Positions 15,767 to 25,219 of a stretch of DNA of 64,000 nucleotides are shown here, one piece after another. Under the pieces are notes generated by a model, which worked only from the letters and a program-made list of their open reading frames with translations, did no database searches and was not told the origin of the DNA. Position numbers and translations under genes: made by a program. Location of the stretch: NCBI GenBank assembly GCA_964654825.1, contig CAZZKG010000007.1, positions 1-64,000 of the forward strand. Reading direction: 5' to 3'. Source of the stretch: CAZZKG01 sp964654825 (GTDB taxonomy: Bacteria > Gemmatimonadota > CAZMKB01). The stretch's first letter is position 1; each line of letters opens with the position of its first letter.

Positions 15767-17989
15767 GTGGCTAAATTCAGAGTGTACGAGGTAGCGAGAA
15801 AGTTCAACCTTTCCAGTGATGCCATGGTTAAGCTTCTCCATGAAATTGGTGTGCCGGTCAAGAGTCACATGTCCAGCATCGAAGAGTATATCATACCGAA
15901 GGTCAAAGAGAAGTTTGACAAGGACAAAGAAGCAGAGAAGAAAAAAGATGAGATAAAGAAGAAAAAGTTCGCTCCCCGGAAGAAAACTCAGCCGAAAGCA
16001 CCGGCCAGGGCCGTGAAGCCTAAACCGAAGAAAAAGCAGCCTGCTCGGGTAACCGAACAGATGCTCAAGGGACTCCTCGATCGGGATACGGTGAAGAAGA
16101 AGCGGAAGAAGAGGCAGATAGATCAGAAGGTAATCGAGGGCAATATTAAAAAGACACTGGCTCTCATGGATCGCGGTGTCAGAAAACGAAAGAGGAAAAA
16201 GACCGTCTCACCGATTCAGGAGGTAGGGGAAGATACCCAGCCGGCGATCAAGGTCAACGAATTCGTTTCCGTTGCCGAGCTGGCCGACCTCATCGAAGTC
16301 CCTCCCAATCAGATCATTTCGACGTTTATCGAACTCGGTGTGATGGTCACCATCAACCAGAGACTCGATTTCGAGAACATCAATGTCATCTGCGAAGAAT
16401 TCGGTTACCGTGCGGAACTTTCGGATGAATACCTCGTTACTGATGTGAACCTCGAAGAGGACGAACCTGAGGATCTCAAACCCCGGCCTCCGGTCTGCAC
16501 GATAATGGGACACGTCGATCATGGGAAGACCTCACTGCTGGATTACATACGGCAGTCGAACATCATCGCCGGTGAACGGGGTGGTATCACGCAGCACATC
16601 GGTGCATATGAGGTCATCCTCCAACAGGGGAGGATCGCTTTTCTCGACACACCCGGCCACGTTGCTTTTTCCTCCATGAGGGCGAGGGGTGCGCAGGTCA
16701 CTGATATCGTGATCCTCATGGTGGCGGCTGATGACAGGGTGATGCCGCAGACGATCGAAGCAATCGATCACGCAAAAGCAGCCGATGTCCCGATCGTCGT
16801 CGCCATAAATAAGATAGATCTACCCACTGCCACTGTCGATCGGGTCAAACAGGAGCTTTCTCAGCACGGGGTGCTGGTCGAGGATTACGGAGGCGAGGTT
16901 CTTTGCGCCGAGATTTCAGCCAAGTTTGGTACCGGTGTCGACCATCTCCTCGAGCTGGTACTCCTTCAGTCCGAGATGCTGGAGCTGAAGGCGAACCCGG
17001 ACAAACCTGCCGTCGGTGTGGTGATTGAATCGAGGCTCGACAAGGGAATGGGACCTGTAGCTACGGTCCTGATCACCGCCGGCACTCTCAGAGTCGGTGA
17101 TCCATTCATCAGTGGTCTTTACTCCGGTAAGGTACGGGCTATGTTGAACGAGCGGAATCAGGTCATCAAAATAGCGCCTCCCTCGACACCGCTGCAGATT
17201 CTCGGTTTCTCAGGGGTACCTCAGGCCGGAGACAAATTCATCGTTATGGAAAATGACCGGGCTGTAAGAGAGATAAGCCAGGTGAGACAGAGGCTCAAAA
17301 GAGAACAGGATTTCAGGCGTGTCAAGCGTCTTAACCTGTCCGAGCTCTACGAAAAGATAAAACAGGGAGAGGTTCGCACTCTGAATATGATCATCAAGGG
17401 TGACGTTGATGGATCGGTCGAGGCCGTCTCCGATTCTCTCGTCGCGCTCAGTACTGATGAAGTGGGTGTCGATGTCATCCGTAAAGGTGTGGGGTCGATT
17501 TCCGAATCAGACATTCTGCTCGCAGCCGCTTCCAATGCCATCGTGATCGGATTCCAGGTAAAACCCGACGTCGGGGGGAGGATCGCAGCCAGCAGGGAAG
17601 GGGTGGATGTCAGGCTCTACGAAGTGGTTTACGAAGTGATCTCGGACGTGAAGGCGGCCATGGAAGGACTGCTCGCTCCGAGAGAACTCGAGGTGTTCGT
17701 CGGTCTCGTCGAAGTGAAGGAAGTGTTTAACCTTCCGAAAACCGGTGCGGTCGCCGGATCGTTCGTGAAAGAGGGTGTTATTACCAGGGATTCTATGGTT
17801 AAAGTCCTCAGGGATGGAGAGGTGATATACACCGGGAGGGTGGCCAACCTCAAGAGATTCAAGGATGATGTCAAAGAAGTCATCAGTGGTCTAGAGTGTG
17901 GAGTAGCCCTCCAGGACTGGAACGACATAGCCCAGGGCGATGTTATAGAAATTTTCCGGATAGAGAGTGAAAAACGAAAACTCTCCTGA
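15767..17989 (+). CDS. infB: Translation initiation factor IF-2
   Basis: A 740-aa GTPase that brings fMet-tRNA to the 30S subunit. It starts with an IF2_N module (1-53, [15 protein letters not shown]), then a Lys-rich linker, a second IF2_N module near 165-220, and the G domain from about 243 with [13 protein letters not shown] and NKID. Domains II-IV follow ([20 protein letters not shown], the IF-2 domain 3 [13 protein letters not shown], and the C-terminal [15 protein letters not shown]). GTG 15767 is chosen because GGAGG is 8 bases upstream and the product then begins like other IF-2; the TTG at 15752 overlaps that site. It lies 18 bp after nusA. Confidence 0.94.
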   Translation: MAKFRVYEVARKFNLSSDAMVKLLHEIGVPVKSHMSSIEEYIIPKVKEKFDKDKEAEKKKDEIKKKKFAPRKKTQPKAPARAVKPKPKKKQPARVTEQMLKGLLDRDTVKKKRKKRQIDQKVIEGNIKKTLALMDRGVRKRKRKKTVSPIQEVGEDTQPAIKVNEFVSVAELADLIEVPPNQIISTFIELGVMVTINQRLDFENINVICEEFGYRAELSDEYLVTDVNLEEDEPEDLKPRPPVCTIMGHVDHGKTSLLDYIRQSNIIAGERGGITQHIGAYEVILQQGRIAFLDTPGHVAFSSMRARGAQVTDIVILMVAADDRVMPQTIEAIDHAKAADVPIVVAINKIDLPTATVDRVKQELSQHGVLVEDYGGEVLCAEISAKFGTGVDHLLELVLLQSEMLELKANPDKPAVGVVIESRLDKGMGPVATVLITAGTLRVGDPFISGLYSGKVRAMLNERNQVIKIAPPSTPLQILGFSGVPQAGDKFIVMENDRAVREISQVRQRLKREQDFRRVKRLNLSELYEKIKQGEVRTLNMIIKGDVDGSVEAVSDSLVALSTDEVGVDVIRKGVGSISESDILLAAASNAIVIGFQVKPDVGGRIAASREGVDVRLYEVVYEVISDVKAAMEGLLAPRELEVFVGLVEVKEVFNLPKTGAVAGSFVKEGVITRDSMVKVLRDGEVIYTGRVANLKRFKDDVKEVISGLECGVALQDWNDIAQGDVIEIFRIESEKRKLS

Positions 17990-18005
17990 TACTGTAGCAG
18001 ATGCG

Positions 18006-18287
18006 ATGGTGATTGGCATAGTTACACTTGAATTCCATCTCCCGATGTGCCACTCTCTCAAGTCGAAGAGATTCGTTTTGAAGAGCCTCAAGGAGAGGCT
18101 GTCGAACAAGTTTAATATTTCCATCGCCGAGGTCGATTACCTCGATTTGTGGCAGAGGACACAACTGGCGGTCGTGACGGTTTCGAAACAGAAGCGTCAT
18201 GCCAATGAGGTTCTCTCGAAGATTGTAAGCCTTGCCGGGTGTGAAGCCGAAGCAGTGCTCGTCAAGACAGATATGCAGTTTTTATAG
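18006..18287 (+). CDS. DUF503 (YlxP-like) protein
   Basis: A 93-aa protein of the DUF503/YlxP family, which sits between infB and rbfA in many bacteria, just as here. The family core is visible: MVIGIVTLEFHLPMCHSLKSKR, then VLKSLKERLSNKFNISIAEVD and LAVVTVSKQKRHANEVL. Members are thought to act in ribosome maturation alongside RbfA, but this is not firmly shown. The start is placed at ATG 18006 by family alignment; the frame is open back to GTG 17967, which would overlap infB by 23 bp. The ribosome site is weak, fitting translational coupling. Confidence 0.82.
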   Translation: MVIGIVTLEFHLPMCHSLKSKRFVLKSLKERLSNKFNISIAEVDYLDLWQRTQLAVVTVSKQKRHANEVLSKIVSLAGCEAEAVLVKTDMQFL

Positions 18288-18313
18288 AATCAGGAGGAGA
18301 TGTATCGGTAGCG

Positions 18314-18664
18314 ATGCGCCCCTATCCGAGATCGAAGAGAGTCTCCGAACTGCTGCTAGAGGAGATCAGCTGGCTCATCAAGCGTGAACTGAAAGATCCC
18401 CGGGTCGGGTTCGTCACGCTGACCGGTGTTGAAGTGTCGAAGGATCTTCGGCATGCCAGGGTGTATGTGAGTGTCATGGGCGAAGAAGCCGAGCGTGCGA
18501 AGAGTATCGATGGACTGAAGAGCTCGGTTGGTTTTATACGGAAAAGGCTCGGTCAGAACCTTCGTCTTAAAAATCTGCCGGAGCTCGATTTTATCCTTGA
18601 CACATCTCTGGACAGGGTGAAGAGGATCGATAAACTGATAAAAGATATCCACGAGGATCAGTAA
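18314..18664 (+). CDS. rbfA: Ribosome-binding factor A
   Basis: A 116-aa KH-fold protein that matures the 16S rRNA 5' end on the 30S subunit. Family signatures are RSKRVSELLLEEISWLI, ELKDPRVGFVTLTGVEVSKDL and the C-terminal LPELDFILDTSLDRVKRIDKLI. The length is normal. An AGGAGGAG site lies at 18292-18299, rather far (14 bases) from ATG 18314; a nearer ATG at 18300 runs into a stop after three codons. It is co-transcribed between ylxP and truB, with only 2 bp to the latter. Confidence 0.92.
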   Translation: MRPYPRSKRVSELLLEEISWLIKRELKDPRVGFVTLTGVEVSKDLRHARVYVSVMGEEAERAKSIDGLKSSVGFIRKRLGQNLRLKNLPELDFILDTSLDRVKRIDKLIKDIHEDQ

Positions 18665-18666
18665 CA

Positions 18667-19626
18667 GTGAAGTGTGAAATAGAGCAGAGTGGATTTTTAC
18701 TCCTGAACAAACCGGGCGGATTGACTTCCCGAAAGGTTCTCGATCTCATGATACGTGCAGGCCGGTACAGGGGTAAAGCTGGGCACGCTGGTACCCTCGA
18801 TCCGCTGGCCACAGGCCTCCTAATTTTGTGTTTCGGGAGAGCTACCCGACTCGCCCAATACCTGATCGAGGAGGACAAGAAGTACACTACCACTCTGTTT
18901 CTCGGTGAGGATACCGACACCTGCGATCGCGAGGGTGAGCTTCTCTCGAGAGCTCCCGAAGGTACCGTCGACGCACTCACCGAAGACGGGATCCAGGCTG
19001 TACTCGATAGGTACACCGGTGTTTTTCAGCAGGTCCCCCCGGCTTACTCAGCTCGCAAAGTCAAGGGCAAACGATCGTACGAACTGGCGCGGATGGGTGT
19101 GGAAGTCGATCTTCAGCCAAGCCGGGTCGAGGTGAAGGAGATGCGGTTTCTGTCCTGGAAGCCACCTTTTCTCTATCTCTCCATCCTCTGCTCGACCGGG
19201 ACTTACATCCGGGCGATCGCACGGGATGTCGGGAGAGACCTCGGTGTAGGTGCTCATGTTCATTGCCTCGAGCGGAATGCGGTGGGGTCACTGACCGTCG
19301 AGGAAGCGATTCCCCTCGATGAAGCGATGCAGAGGGCTGAGGAAGAGGGGATGGGGAAGATGTTTCTGCCGATAGAGCTGCCTCTGAGAAACTGGTCGAA
19401 AGTGAGGATCGATGATTCATCGAAATATCGGCTGGTGCATGGATCGAAGGTGGTCGTGGGTGACAGTTATATAGATGGCATGCAAAAACCGGGTACTTTT
19501 CCCTGCAGGGTCGGTATATGGGAAGTGAACGGTACGTTTCTCGGAGTAGGAAGGATCGAGCCGGCAGGTGCCAGGTCATACGTCCTCTACCCTGAAAAAG
19601 TGATCGCTGCCGGGTTGTCAGTTTGA
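18667..19626 (+). CDS. truB: tRNA pseudouridine(55) synthase TruB
   Basis: A 319-aa enzyme making pseudouridine 55 in the tRNA T-loop. The catalytic motif GHAGTLDPLATGLL is at about 39-52 with the nucleophilic Asp in it; the N-terminal LLLNKPGGLTSRKVL, the KYTTTLFLGEDTDTCDREGEL block and CSTGTYIRAIARDVGRDLGVGAH complete the family pattern. The start is a GTG 2 bp after rbfA. The C-terminal roughly 70 residues form a PUA-like region. The length is slightly above E. coli TruB (314 aa). Confidence 0.93.
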   Translation: MKCEIEQSGFLLLNKPGGLTSRKVLDLMIRAGRYRGKAGHAGTLDPLATGLLILCFGRATRLAQYLIEEDKKYTTTLFLGEDTDTCDREGELLSRAPEGTVDALTEDGIQAVLDRYTGVFQQVPPAYSARKVKGKRSYELARMGVEVDLQPSRVEVKEMRFLSWKPPFLYLSILCSTGTYIRAIARDVGRDLGVGAHVHCLERNAVGSLTVEEAIPLDEAMQRAEEEGMGKMFLPIELPLRNWSKVRIDDSSKYRLVHGSKVVVGDSYIDGMQKPGTFPCRVGIWEVNGTFLGVGRIEPAGARSYVLYPEKVIAAGLSV

Positions 19627-19650
19627 TAACGGAGTGAGGTTCGTAACAGA

Positions 19651-20568
19651 ATGCAGAGAGGCAATGCGGTAACTGTCGGTACCTTTGACGGTGTCCATCT
19701 AGGACATCGCAAGGTTCTCGAAAAACTCATCAGTATTGCCAAGAGCAGTAGCCTTTCGAGCGTTCTCGTGACCTTTGACCCTCACCCGGTCACAGTTGTG
19801 AACCCGGACCTGGCACCACCGCTATTGACAACGCTTCAGGAGAAACTCGACATTCTCTCTACGTTCGATCTCGACCGGGTGGAAGTCATCAGTTTCGACC
19901 TCGAGTTTTCCAGGATGTCGGCGGAGAGCTTTCTCAGGGATTTTCTCTACGACAAGCTGGAGATGAGAGAGTACATAATCGGCTACAATCATGGTTTCGG
20001 GAGGCAGAGGGAAGGCAGCGTAGAAATGGCCCGGCGGCTGTCATCCGAGCTCGGGTTCGGTTTCAACGTCATGGAGCCTTTCCTGCTGGAAGGAGGGAAG
20101 GTTTCGAGTTCTCTAATTCGCAAGGCGATCACTCGTGGTGAGATGATCTGGGCAGCCTGTGCGCTCGGGAGACTCTATTCCTTCAAAGGCCGTGTAACCG
20201 AGGGGCAGGGTCGCGGTCGAGGTCTCGGTTTTCCAACGGTGAACCTGGTGGTCGAGAACGAGGAGAAGCTGGTTCCATCATGGGGTATTTACGCCGCCAT
20301 GGTGGAGGTGAAGGATACTATTACGGGAGGCATGATGCATATCGGTCCCCGACCGACGTTCCAGGAAGACTGGGAGACTATTGAGATCCACCTGTTCGAT
20401 TTCGATGATGATATTGGTGCGGATATTTTGAAAGTACACGTGATCGAAAGAATACGCGACATCATTACATTCGGCACCGCGGAGGAGTTGAAAAAACAAC
20501 TCATGAATGATGAGAAAAAAGGCAGAAAACTCGTCGAATCTTGTAAGCAGGAGGTCCACAGAGGATGA
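19651..20568 (+). CDS. ribF: Bifunctional riboflavin kinase/FAD synthetase
   Basis: A 305-aa protein that makes FMN from riboflavin and then FAD. The N-terminal nucleotidyltransferase domain has [17 protein letters not shown] (7-23) and the [10 protein letters not shown] motif (around 151-160); the C-terminal flavokinase domain begins near 180 with [20 protein letters not shown] and ends with the [19 protein letters not shown] helix. RibF commonly lies between truB and rpsO in bacterial genomes, as here. Its stop overlaps the rpsO ATG by 4 bp. Confidence 0.93.
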   Translation: MQRGNAVTVGTFDGVHLGHRKVLEKLISIAKSSSLSSVLVTFDPHPVTVVNPDLAPPLLTTLQEKLDILSTFDLDRVEVISFDLEFSRMSAESFLRDFLYDKLEMREYIIGYNHGFGRQREGSVEMARRLSSELGFGFNVMEPFLLEGGKVSSSLIRKAITRGEMIWAACALGRLYSFKGRVTEGQGRGRGLGFPTVNLVVENEEKLVPSWGIYAAMVEVKDTITGGMMHIGPRPTFQEDWETIEIHLFDFDDDIGADILKVHVIERIRDIITFGTAEELKKQLMNDEKKGRKLVESCKQEVHRG

Positions 20569-20834
20569 GCTTAACAAAGGAGAAGAAACAGGAAATAATT
20601 CAGGAGTACAAAGTGCACGATAGTGATTCCGGATCTACAGAAGTACAGATAGCGCTTCTCACAGCGCGGATCGAGCATCTCAGGGATCACTTCGAAGCTC
20701 ATAAGAAGGACCACCATTCACGGAGAGGATTACTGAAGATGGTGGGCCAGCGGAGGCGATTACTCAATTACTTGCGGGAGAAGAACCTGGGAGCGTACCA
20801 GACGATTGTCAAGAAACTCAATCTGAGGAAATAA
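20565..20834 (+). CDS. rpsO: 30S ribosomal protein S15
   Basis: An 89-aa four-helix primary 16S rRNA-binding protein with the full family pattern: [43 protein letters not shown] and the LRK-type C-terminus. GAGG precedes the ATG. It is the next-to-last gene of the translation operon before pnp; in many bacteria rpsO and pnp share a transcript and S15 can repress its own translation, but no pseudoknot was resolved here. Confidence 0.96.
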   Translation: MSLTKEKKQEIIQEYKVHDSDSGSTEVQIALLTARIEHLRDHFEAHKKDHHSRRGLLKMVGQRRRLLNYLREKNLGAYQTIVKKLNLRK

Positions 20835-20888
20835 GCTCACGGTCGATCAGTTCTCCTGTATCGGAATGTATTCTGGAGGGATTGTTGA

Positions 20889-23033
20889 ATGATATCAAGG
20901 GTGGAAATGGAAATAGGCGGCACCATGTTGTCGTTGGAATCGGGCAGAGTAGCAAAACAGGCTGATGGTGCAGTGGTCGTGCAGTACGGGGAGACCGTTC
21001 TGCTGGTTACCGTTGTGGCTTCCAAGGAGCCGGACCCGGGTCGTGGGTACTTCCCGCTGTTCGTAGATTACCGTGAAAAATTTTATGCCTCGGGAAAGAT
21101 CCCTGGAGGGTTTTTTAAAAGAGAAGGCCGACCGACTGAGAAGGAAGTCCTCAATGCCAGACTCATCGATCGACCCATCAGACCCTTTTTCCCGAAGGGT
21201 TACCTGAATGAAGTTCAGGTCATGGTCGTCGTGCTTTCGTATGACCAGTTGCACGATCCGGACATCCTCGGTGTCATTGGCGCCTCGGCCGCTCTCAGGA
21301 TCAGCGGAGTACCGTTTGAAGCAACGATCGGCGCTGTGAAGATCGGTCTGGTGGATGGGCAAATCGTTATCAACCCGACCAACGAGCAGTTTGATCAGAG
21401 CACGATAGATATGACAGTCGCCGGGACCGAATCTTCCATCGTGATGGTCGAGGGTGGGATGGAAGGGATCTCCGAAACTCAACTCATCGAGGCCTTCAAA
21501 CTCGCACATGAAGAGATAAAGAATGTTATCGCTCTTCAGAACCGGCTGGTGGATGAGTGTGCCAAACCAGTTAAAAAATACCAGACGTTTCTGGTGGACG
21601 AGGATCTGAAAGCACGTATCGAGTCAACCGCCAGGACGAAAGTAATCGAAGCGTTATCTATTCCTGAAAAGGAAAGACGGATCGAAGCCCTCGAGATACT
21701 CAGAAACGGGTATGTCGAACAGCTGGCTGAAGAGCTACCCGACTCGGAGTCTCAGATAGGTCAGATCCTCGAGGAGATCGAGAAACACGAAATGCGGAAG
21801 ATGATCCTCGAAGAAAACAGGAGGCCGGATGGTCGGGGTATGGACGATATCCGTCCTATCAGCTGTGAGATCGGTTACCTTCCCCGCACCCACGGATCAG
21901 CCGTCTTCACGCGAGGGGAGACCCAGGCACTGGTTGTCGTGACACTCGGTACACGATCAGACGAACAGATGATTGATGACCTGGTTGGTATCTCGCACAA
22001 ATCTTATATGCTGCATTACAATTTCCCTCCCTACAGTGTCGGTGAGGTGGGTATGATCAGAGGCCCCGGCAGGAGGGAGATCGGGCACGGAAACCTCGCC
22101 GAGCGTGCTCTCAAATCCATCATCCCCGATGAAATGGAATTCCCCTACACGGTGAGAATCGTATCCGACATACTCGAATCCAACGGGTCTTCTTCAATGG
22201 CTACCGTCTGCGGCGGGTCGCTGTCTCTAATGGATGCGGGAGTCCCTGTGAAGGATTCGATCGCAGGCATCGCCATGGGGCTCGTGAAGGAAGACAACAA
22301 TTACAAAATACTCACGGACATCTTAGGGGTCGAGGATCATCTCGGGGATATGGACTTCAAAGTCGCCGGAACCAGGGAAGGCGTCACTGCGATTCAGATG
22401 GATATGAAGACACAGGGCATCGACTTCACTTTACTGGAAGAGGCGCTGATGAAGGCCAGGGATGCCCGTTGCCGGATACTCGATGCGATGAGTAACTGTA
22501 TTTCCAAACCGAAGCCGGATCTTTCACCCTATGCTCCGAGGATCATCACCATCACTGTCGAAAAGGAAAAGATCAGAGATATCATCGGCCCGGGCGGGAA
22601 GATCATCAGGAAGATCATTGAAGAAACCGGTGCGAAGGTGGATATCGAGGATGATGGAGTGGTGACGATCGCTTCGGTTGATCAGAAAGCCGGTGAGCTT
22701 GCACTCGAGAGAGTGAAAGAGATTACGGTCGGTCCTGAAGTAGGAAAAACATACTGGGGCACAGTGAAAAGCATCACCAACTTCGGTGCTTTTCTCGAGT
22801 TCCTTCCCGGTAAGGAAGGGCTGGTCCACATCTCTGAACTTGCTGAAGGCAGGGTGAAGCGGGTGGAGGATGTTCTCAGGATGGGTGACAGGATCAAGGT
22901 GAAACTCATCGGTATCGACAACCTCGGCCGTGTGAAATTGAGTCGCAAAGCAGCCCTTAAAGACGAAAAAAATCAAAACACCAGACAGAGAGAAGGCCAT
23001 GATAATCGGAGTTCCGAAGGAAATCAAGAGTGA
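20889..23033 (+). CDS. pnp: Polyribonucleotide nucleotidyltransferase (PNPase)
   Basis: A 714-aa phosphorolytic 3'-5' exoribonuclease and degradosome component. Two RNase PH domains are present (first about 5-140 with YGETVLLVTVVASKEPDPG and REGRPTEKEVLNARLIDRPIRP; second about 310-540 with SVGEVGMIRGPGRREIGHGNLAERAL), followed by a KH domain (IIGPGGKIIRKIIEETGAKVDI) and an S1 domain (GTVKSITNFGAFLEFLPGKEGLVHIS). The length matches the family (700-715 aa). It lies 54 bp after rpsO. Its last 35 bp overlap the start of ald. Confidence 0.95.
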   Translation: MISRVEMEIGGTMLSLESGRVAKQADGAVVVQYGETVLLVTVVASKEPDPGRGYFPLFVDYREKFYASGKIPGGFFKREGRPTEKEVLNARLIDRPIRPFFPKGYLNEVQVMVVVLSYDQLHDPDILGVIGASAALRISGVPFEATIGAVKIGLVDGQIVINPTNEQFDQSTIDMTVAGTESSIVMVEGGMEGISETQLIEAFKLAHEEIKNVIALQNRLVDECAKPVKKYQTFLVDEDLKARIESTARTKVIEALSIPEKERRIEALEILRNGYVEQLAEELPDSESQIGQILEEIEKHEMRKMILEENRRPDGRGMDDIRPISCEIGYLPRTHGSAVFTRGETQALVVVTLGTRSDEQMIDDLVGISHKSYMLHYNFPPYSVGEVGMIRGPGRREIGHGNLAERALKSIIPDEMEFPYTVRIVSDILESNGSSSMATVCGGSLSLMDAGVPVKDSIAGIAMGLVKEDNNYKILTDILGVEDHLGDMDFKVAGTREGVTAIQMDMKTQGIDFTLLEEALMKARDARCRILDAMSNCISKPKPDLSPYAPRIITITVEKEKIRDIIGPGGKIIRKIIEETGAKVDIEDDGVVTIASVDQKAGELALERVKEITVGPEVGKTYWGTVKSITNFGAFLEFLPGKEGLVHISELAEGRVKRVEDVLRMGDRIKVKLIGIDNLGRVKLSRKAALKDEKNQNTRQREGHDNRSSEGNQE

Positions 23034-24111
23034 TGAAAACCGTGTTGCTCTCGTCCCTGCAGGGACGAGTCAACTGATCAGTGCCGGTCATGAGGTGCTC
23101 GTTCAGCGTTCTGCCGGACTGGGGAGCGGATTCTCGGATGAGGATTATGCGGGCACCGGGGCAGAGATCGTACGCACTGCCAGAGAGGTGTTCGATCGAG
23201 CCGAAATGATCGTAAAAGTGAAGGAACCTCTCCCGAGGGAGTACAAGTTCATCAGAAAAGATCAGGTGGTGTTCACCTACTTTCACTTCGCCGCAAATGA
23301 GAAGCTCACGCGTGGCATGATAGACTCCAAAGCAGTGTGTATCGCCTATGAAACGATACAGCTCGAGGATTGCTCTCTGCCTCTGCTCGTCCCCATGAGC
23401 GAAGTCGCGGGGAGGATGGCGGTGCAGGAAGGGGCCAAGTATCTCGAAAAGGTGATGGGGGGAAAAGGTGTTCTTCTCGGTGGGGTCCCCGGGGTGCTTC
23501 CGGCCACGGTGACCATTCTCGGGGGTGGCGTCGTCGGTACTAATTCTGCCAAGATAGCTGCAGGAATGGGTGCACGGGTCATCGTTCTCGATGTAAATCT
23601 CGACAGGCTTCGGTATCTCGAAGATGTTCTTCCGAAGAATGTTTTTCTCATGTATTCTAACAAACACAATATTCAGACCTGCCTGACACAGACGGACCTG
23701 CTCGTTGGTGCCGTTCTGCTCCCTGGGGCGAAGGCCCCCAAACTGGTGGTCAGAGAAGACCTTGCCCTCATGAAAAATGGTTCTGTTATCGTCGACGTAG
23801 CCGTTGACCAGGGCGGCTGCATCGAGACGGTCAAGCCGACGACTCACTCGAAGCCGACATACGAGGTGGACGGGGTGATCCATTACTGTGTCGCGAACAT
23901 GCCCGGATCGGTCCCGCACACCAGTACGCTCGCGTTGACCAATGCGACACTGCCATTTGCGAAAAAAATAGCCGATCAGGGCTGGAAAGAGGCCTGCCGG
24001 GAAGACGAAGCGCTATCACTCGGTTTGAATGTCATAGGAGGCAAGGTGACCCATCCGGGAGTGGCGTCCGCATTCGGGATGTCCCTGGTCGATTGTCATA
24101 AATTCCTCTAG
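22999..24111 (+). CDS. ald: Alanine dehydrogenase
   Basis: A 370-aa NAD-dependent enzyme interconverting alanine and pyruvate plus ammonia. It opens with the family start MIIGVPKEIKSDENRVALVP and has the substrate Lys/His region (VKVKEPLPREY, FTYFHFAAN), the NAD-binding loop VTILGGGVVGTNSAKIAAGMGARV near 168-190, and the C-terminal HYCVANMPGSVPHTSTLALTNAT. The length is typical (about 370). The ATG lies inside the end of pnp in another frame, so it is probably read from the same transcript or by coupling. Unlike the upstream genes it has no link to translation. Confidence 0.93.
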   Translation: MIIGVPKEIKSDENRVALVPAGTSQLISAGHEVLVQRSAGLGSGFSDEDYAGTGAEIVRTAREVFDRAEMIVKVKEPLPREYKFIRKDQVVFTYFHFAANEKLTRGMIDSKAVCIAYETIQLEDCSLPLLVPMSEVAGRMAVQEGAKYLEKVMGGKGVLLGGVPGVLPATVTILGGGVVGTNSAKIAAGMGARVIVLDVNLDRLRYLEDVLPKNVFLMYSNKHNIQTCLTQTDLLVGAVLLPGAKAPKLVVREDLALMKNGSVIVDVAVDQGGCIETVKPTTHSKPTYEVDGVIHYCVANMPGSVPHTSTLALTNATLPFAKKIADQGWKEACREDEALSLGLNVIGGKVTHPGVASAFGMSLVDCHKFL

Positions 24112-24181
24112 TAGAAGGGTCAGAGAAGATTAGCGGTAGTTCCAGTTCGTATCTGACAATTCATGATACGGGGCAGTCTTC

Positions 24182-24970
24182 ATGCGCATATCCATCGTGA
24201 ATCTCAAGGGGGGGACCGGGAAGACCACGACTGCCGTAAATCTCTCGGCCTTTTTTGCGCTCGAGGGTTCTAGAGTCCTGCTCGTCGACATGGATCCCCT
24301 CGCCGATGCCACCATATACGCCGGTTTCGAACCTGCCCGACTCGATGAGAGTCTGAGTAAGGTCCTCTTCGATGGAGGGGGTCTCGACCGGATCGTGCTC
24401 AACACGAACACCCCGAATCTTGACATTGCACCCGCAACGCTCGACATGTCCAACTCCGATCTCGTGCTTGCAGCAGTCAAAGGCCGGGAGAAAATCCTTG
24501 CCAATGCGATCGACGAGTTCGAGGAAGAGTATGAATATATCATTATCGATACACCATCGAGCATGAACATGCTCCTGGTTAACAGTCTGATGGCGACCGA
24601 TTATCTTATCATTCCAACCGTTCCGGCGTTTCTCTCCATACGTGGACTCAAAGCACTGACAAACATACTGCTGACACTAAAGAATAACATGCTCCACGAC
24701 GTCTCCGTTCTCGGGATCCTGCTAACACTTGTCGACTCACGCACAAAGGTCGTGCAGGAAGTTGTCGATCGGTTGAGAGAGAAGTTCGGTGTCAAGGTCT
24801 TCGACACGATCATCAAGAAAAGTGTCGGACTCATCGAGTGCCCTTCATTCGGACAGACCATTTTCCAGTATGACGCGGAGAGTCTGGGAGCACGGTGCTA
24901 CCGTGAACTCGGTGATGAGATACGGAGAAAAATCGTCGGTGAGAAATCTGAGGAGAGAGAGATCGAGTGA
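24182..24970 (+). CDS. ParA/Soj-family ATPase
   Basis: A 262-aa deviant Walker-A ATPase. LKGGTGKTTTAVNLSAFFA at 8-26 gives the signature Lys pair, VLLVDMDPLADAT is Walker A', and YIIIDTPSSMNMLLVNSL is Walker B. This family partitions chromosomes, plasmids or protein cargo. The usual D-P-Q-G-N after Walker A' reads D-P-L-A-D here, slightly off the chromosomal Soj norm. No ParB or parS-like site is next to it; it lies directly upstream of the mre operon, so it may position envelope or other cargo. Its start has no strong ribosome site. Confidence 0.85.
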   Translation: MRISIVNLKGGTGKTTTAVNLSAFFALEGSRVLLVDMDPLADATIYAGFEPARLDESLSKVLFDGGGLDRIVLNTNTPNLDIAPATLDMSNSDLVLAAVKGREKILANAIDEFEEEYEYIIIDTPSSMNMLLVNSLMATDYLIIPTVPAFLSIRGLKALTNILLTLKNNMLHDVSVLGILLTLVDSRTKVVQEVVDRLREKFGVKVFDTIIKKSVGLIECPSFGQTIFQYDAESLGARCYRELGDEIRRKIVGEKSEEREIE

Positions 24971-25136
24971 TTCGTGGCTGGTACGCAGATTGCGCAAGAT
25001 ACGGTGATGATCGAACGGAGGGGGAGTCTCCTCCGGGTTCTCGTTCTCCCGGATTTTCCGGGGGGCATACTCTTTCACCAGGAAAATGTTGCTCATAAGG
25101 TAAATGAAGTGTATCTTCTAAGCCTTATATTTCTAC

Positions 25137-25165
25137 TTGAAAAACAGCGACGTTCATTGTACTTT
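25137..25165 (+). promoter_or_regulatory. Weak candidate promoter of the mre operon
   Basis: TTGAAA (25137-25142), 17 bp, TACTTT (25160-25165), about 55 bases before the mreB ATG in a 249-bp space after parA. The -10 is poor (3 of 6). Confidence 0.3.
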
Positions 25166-25219
25166 AATAACTGACCGGTACCAGTCTGTATCGAAGACTG
25201 TTCTGAGGGCAAAAGGAGA

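Noticed and set aside
15098..15868. Long minus-strand ORFs opposite the nusA tail
   Set aside because: They are mirror frames of the GAG/GAA-rich repeat (runs of Ser or Leu/Phe) and span the N gap.
24974..25174. 66-codon plus-strand ORF between parA and mreB
   Set aside because: GTG start without a ribosome site, no recognisable motif, and it covers the likely mre promoter. It looks like chance.
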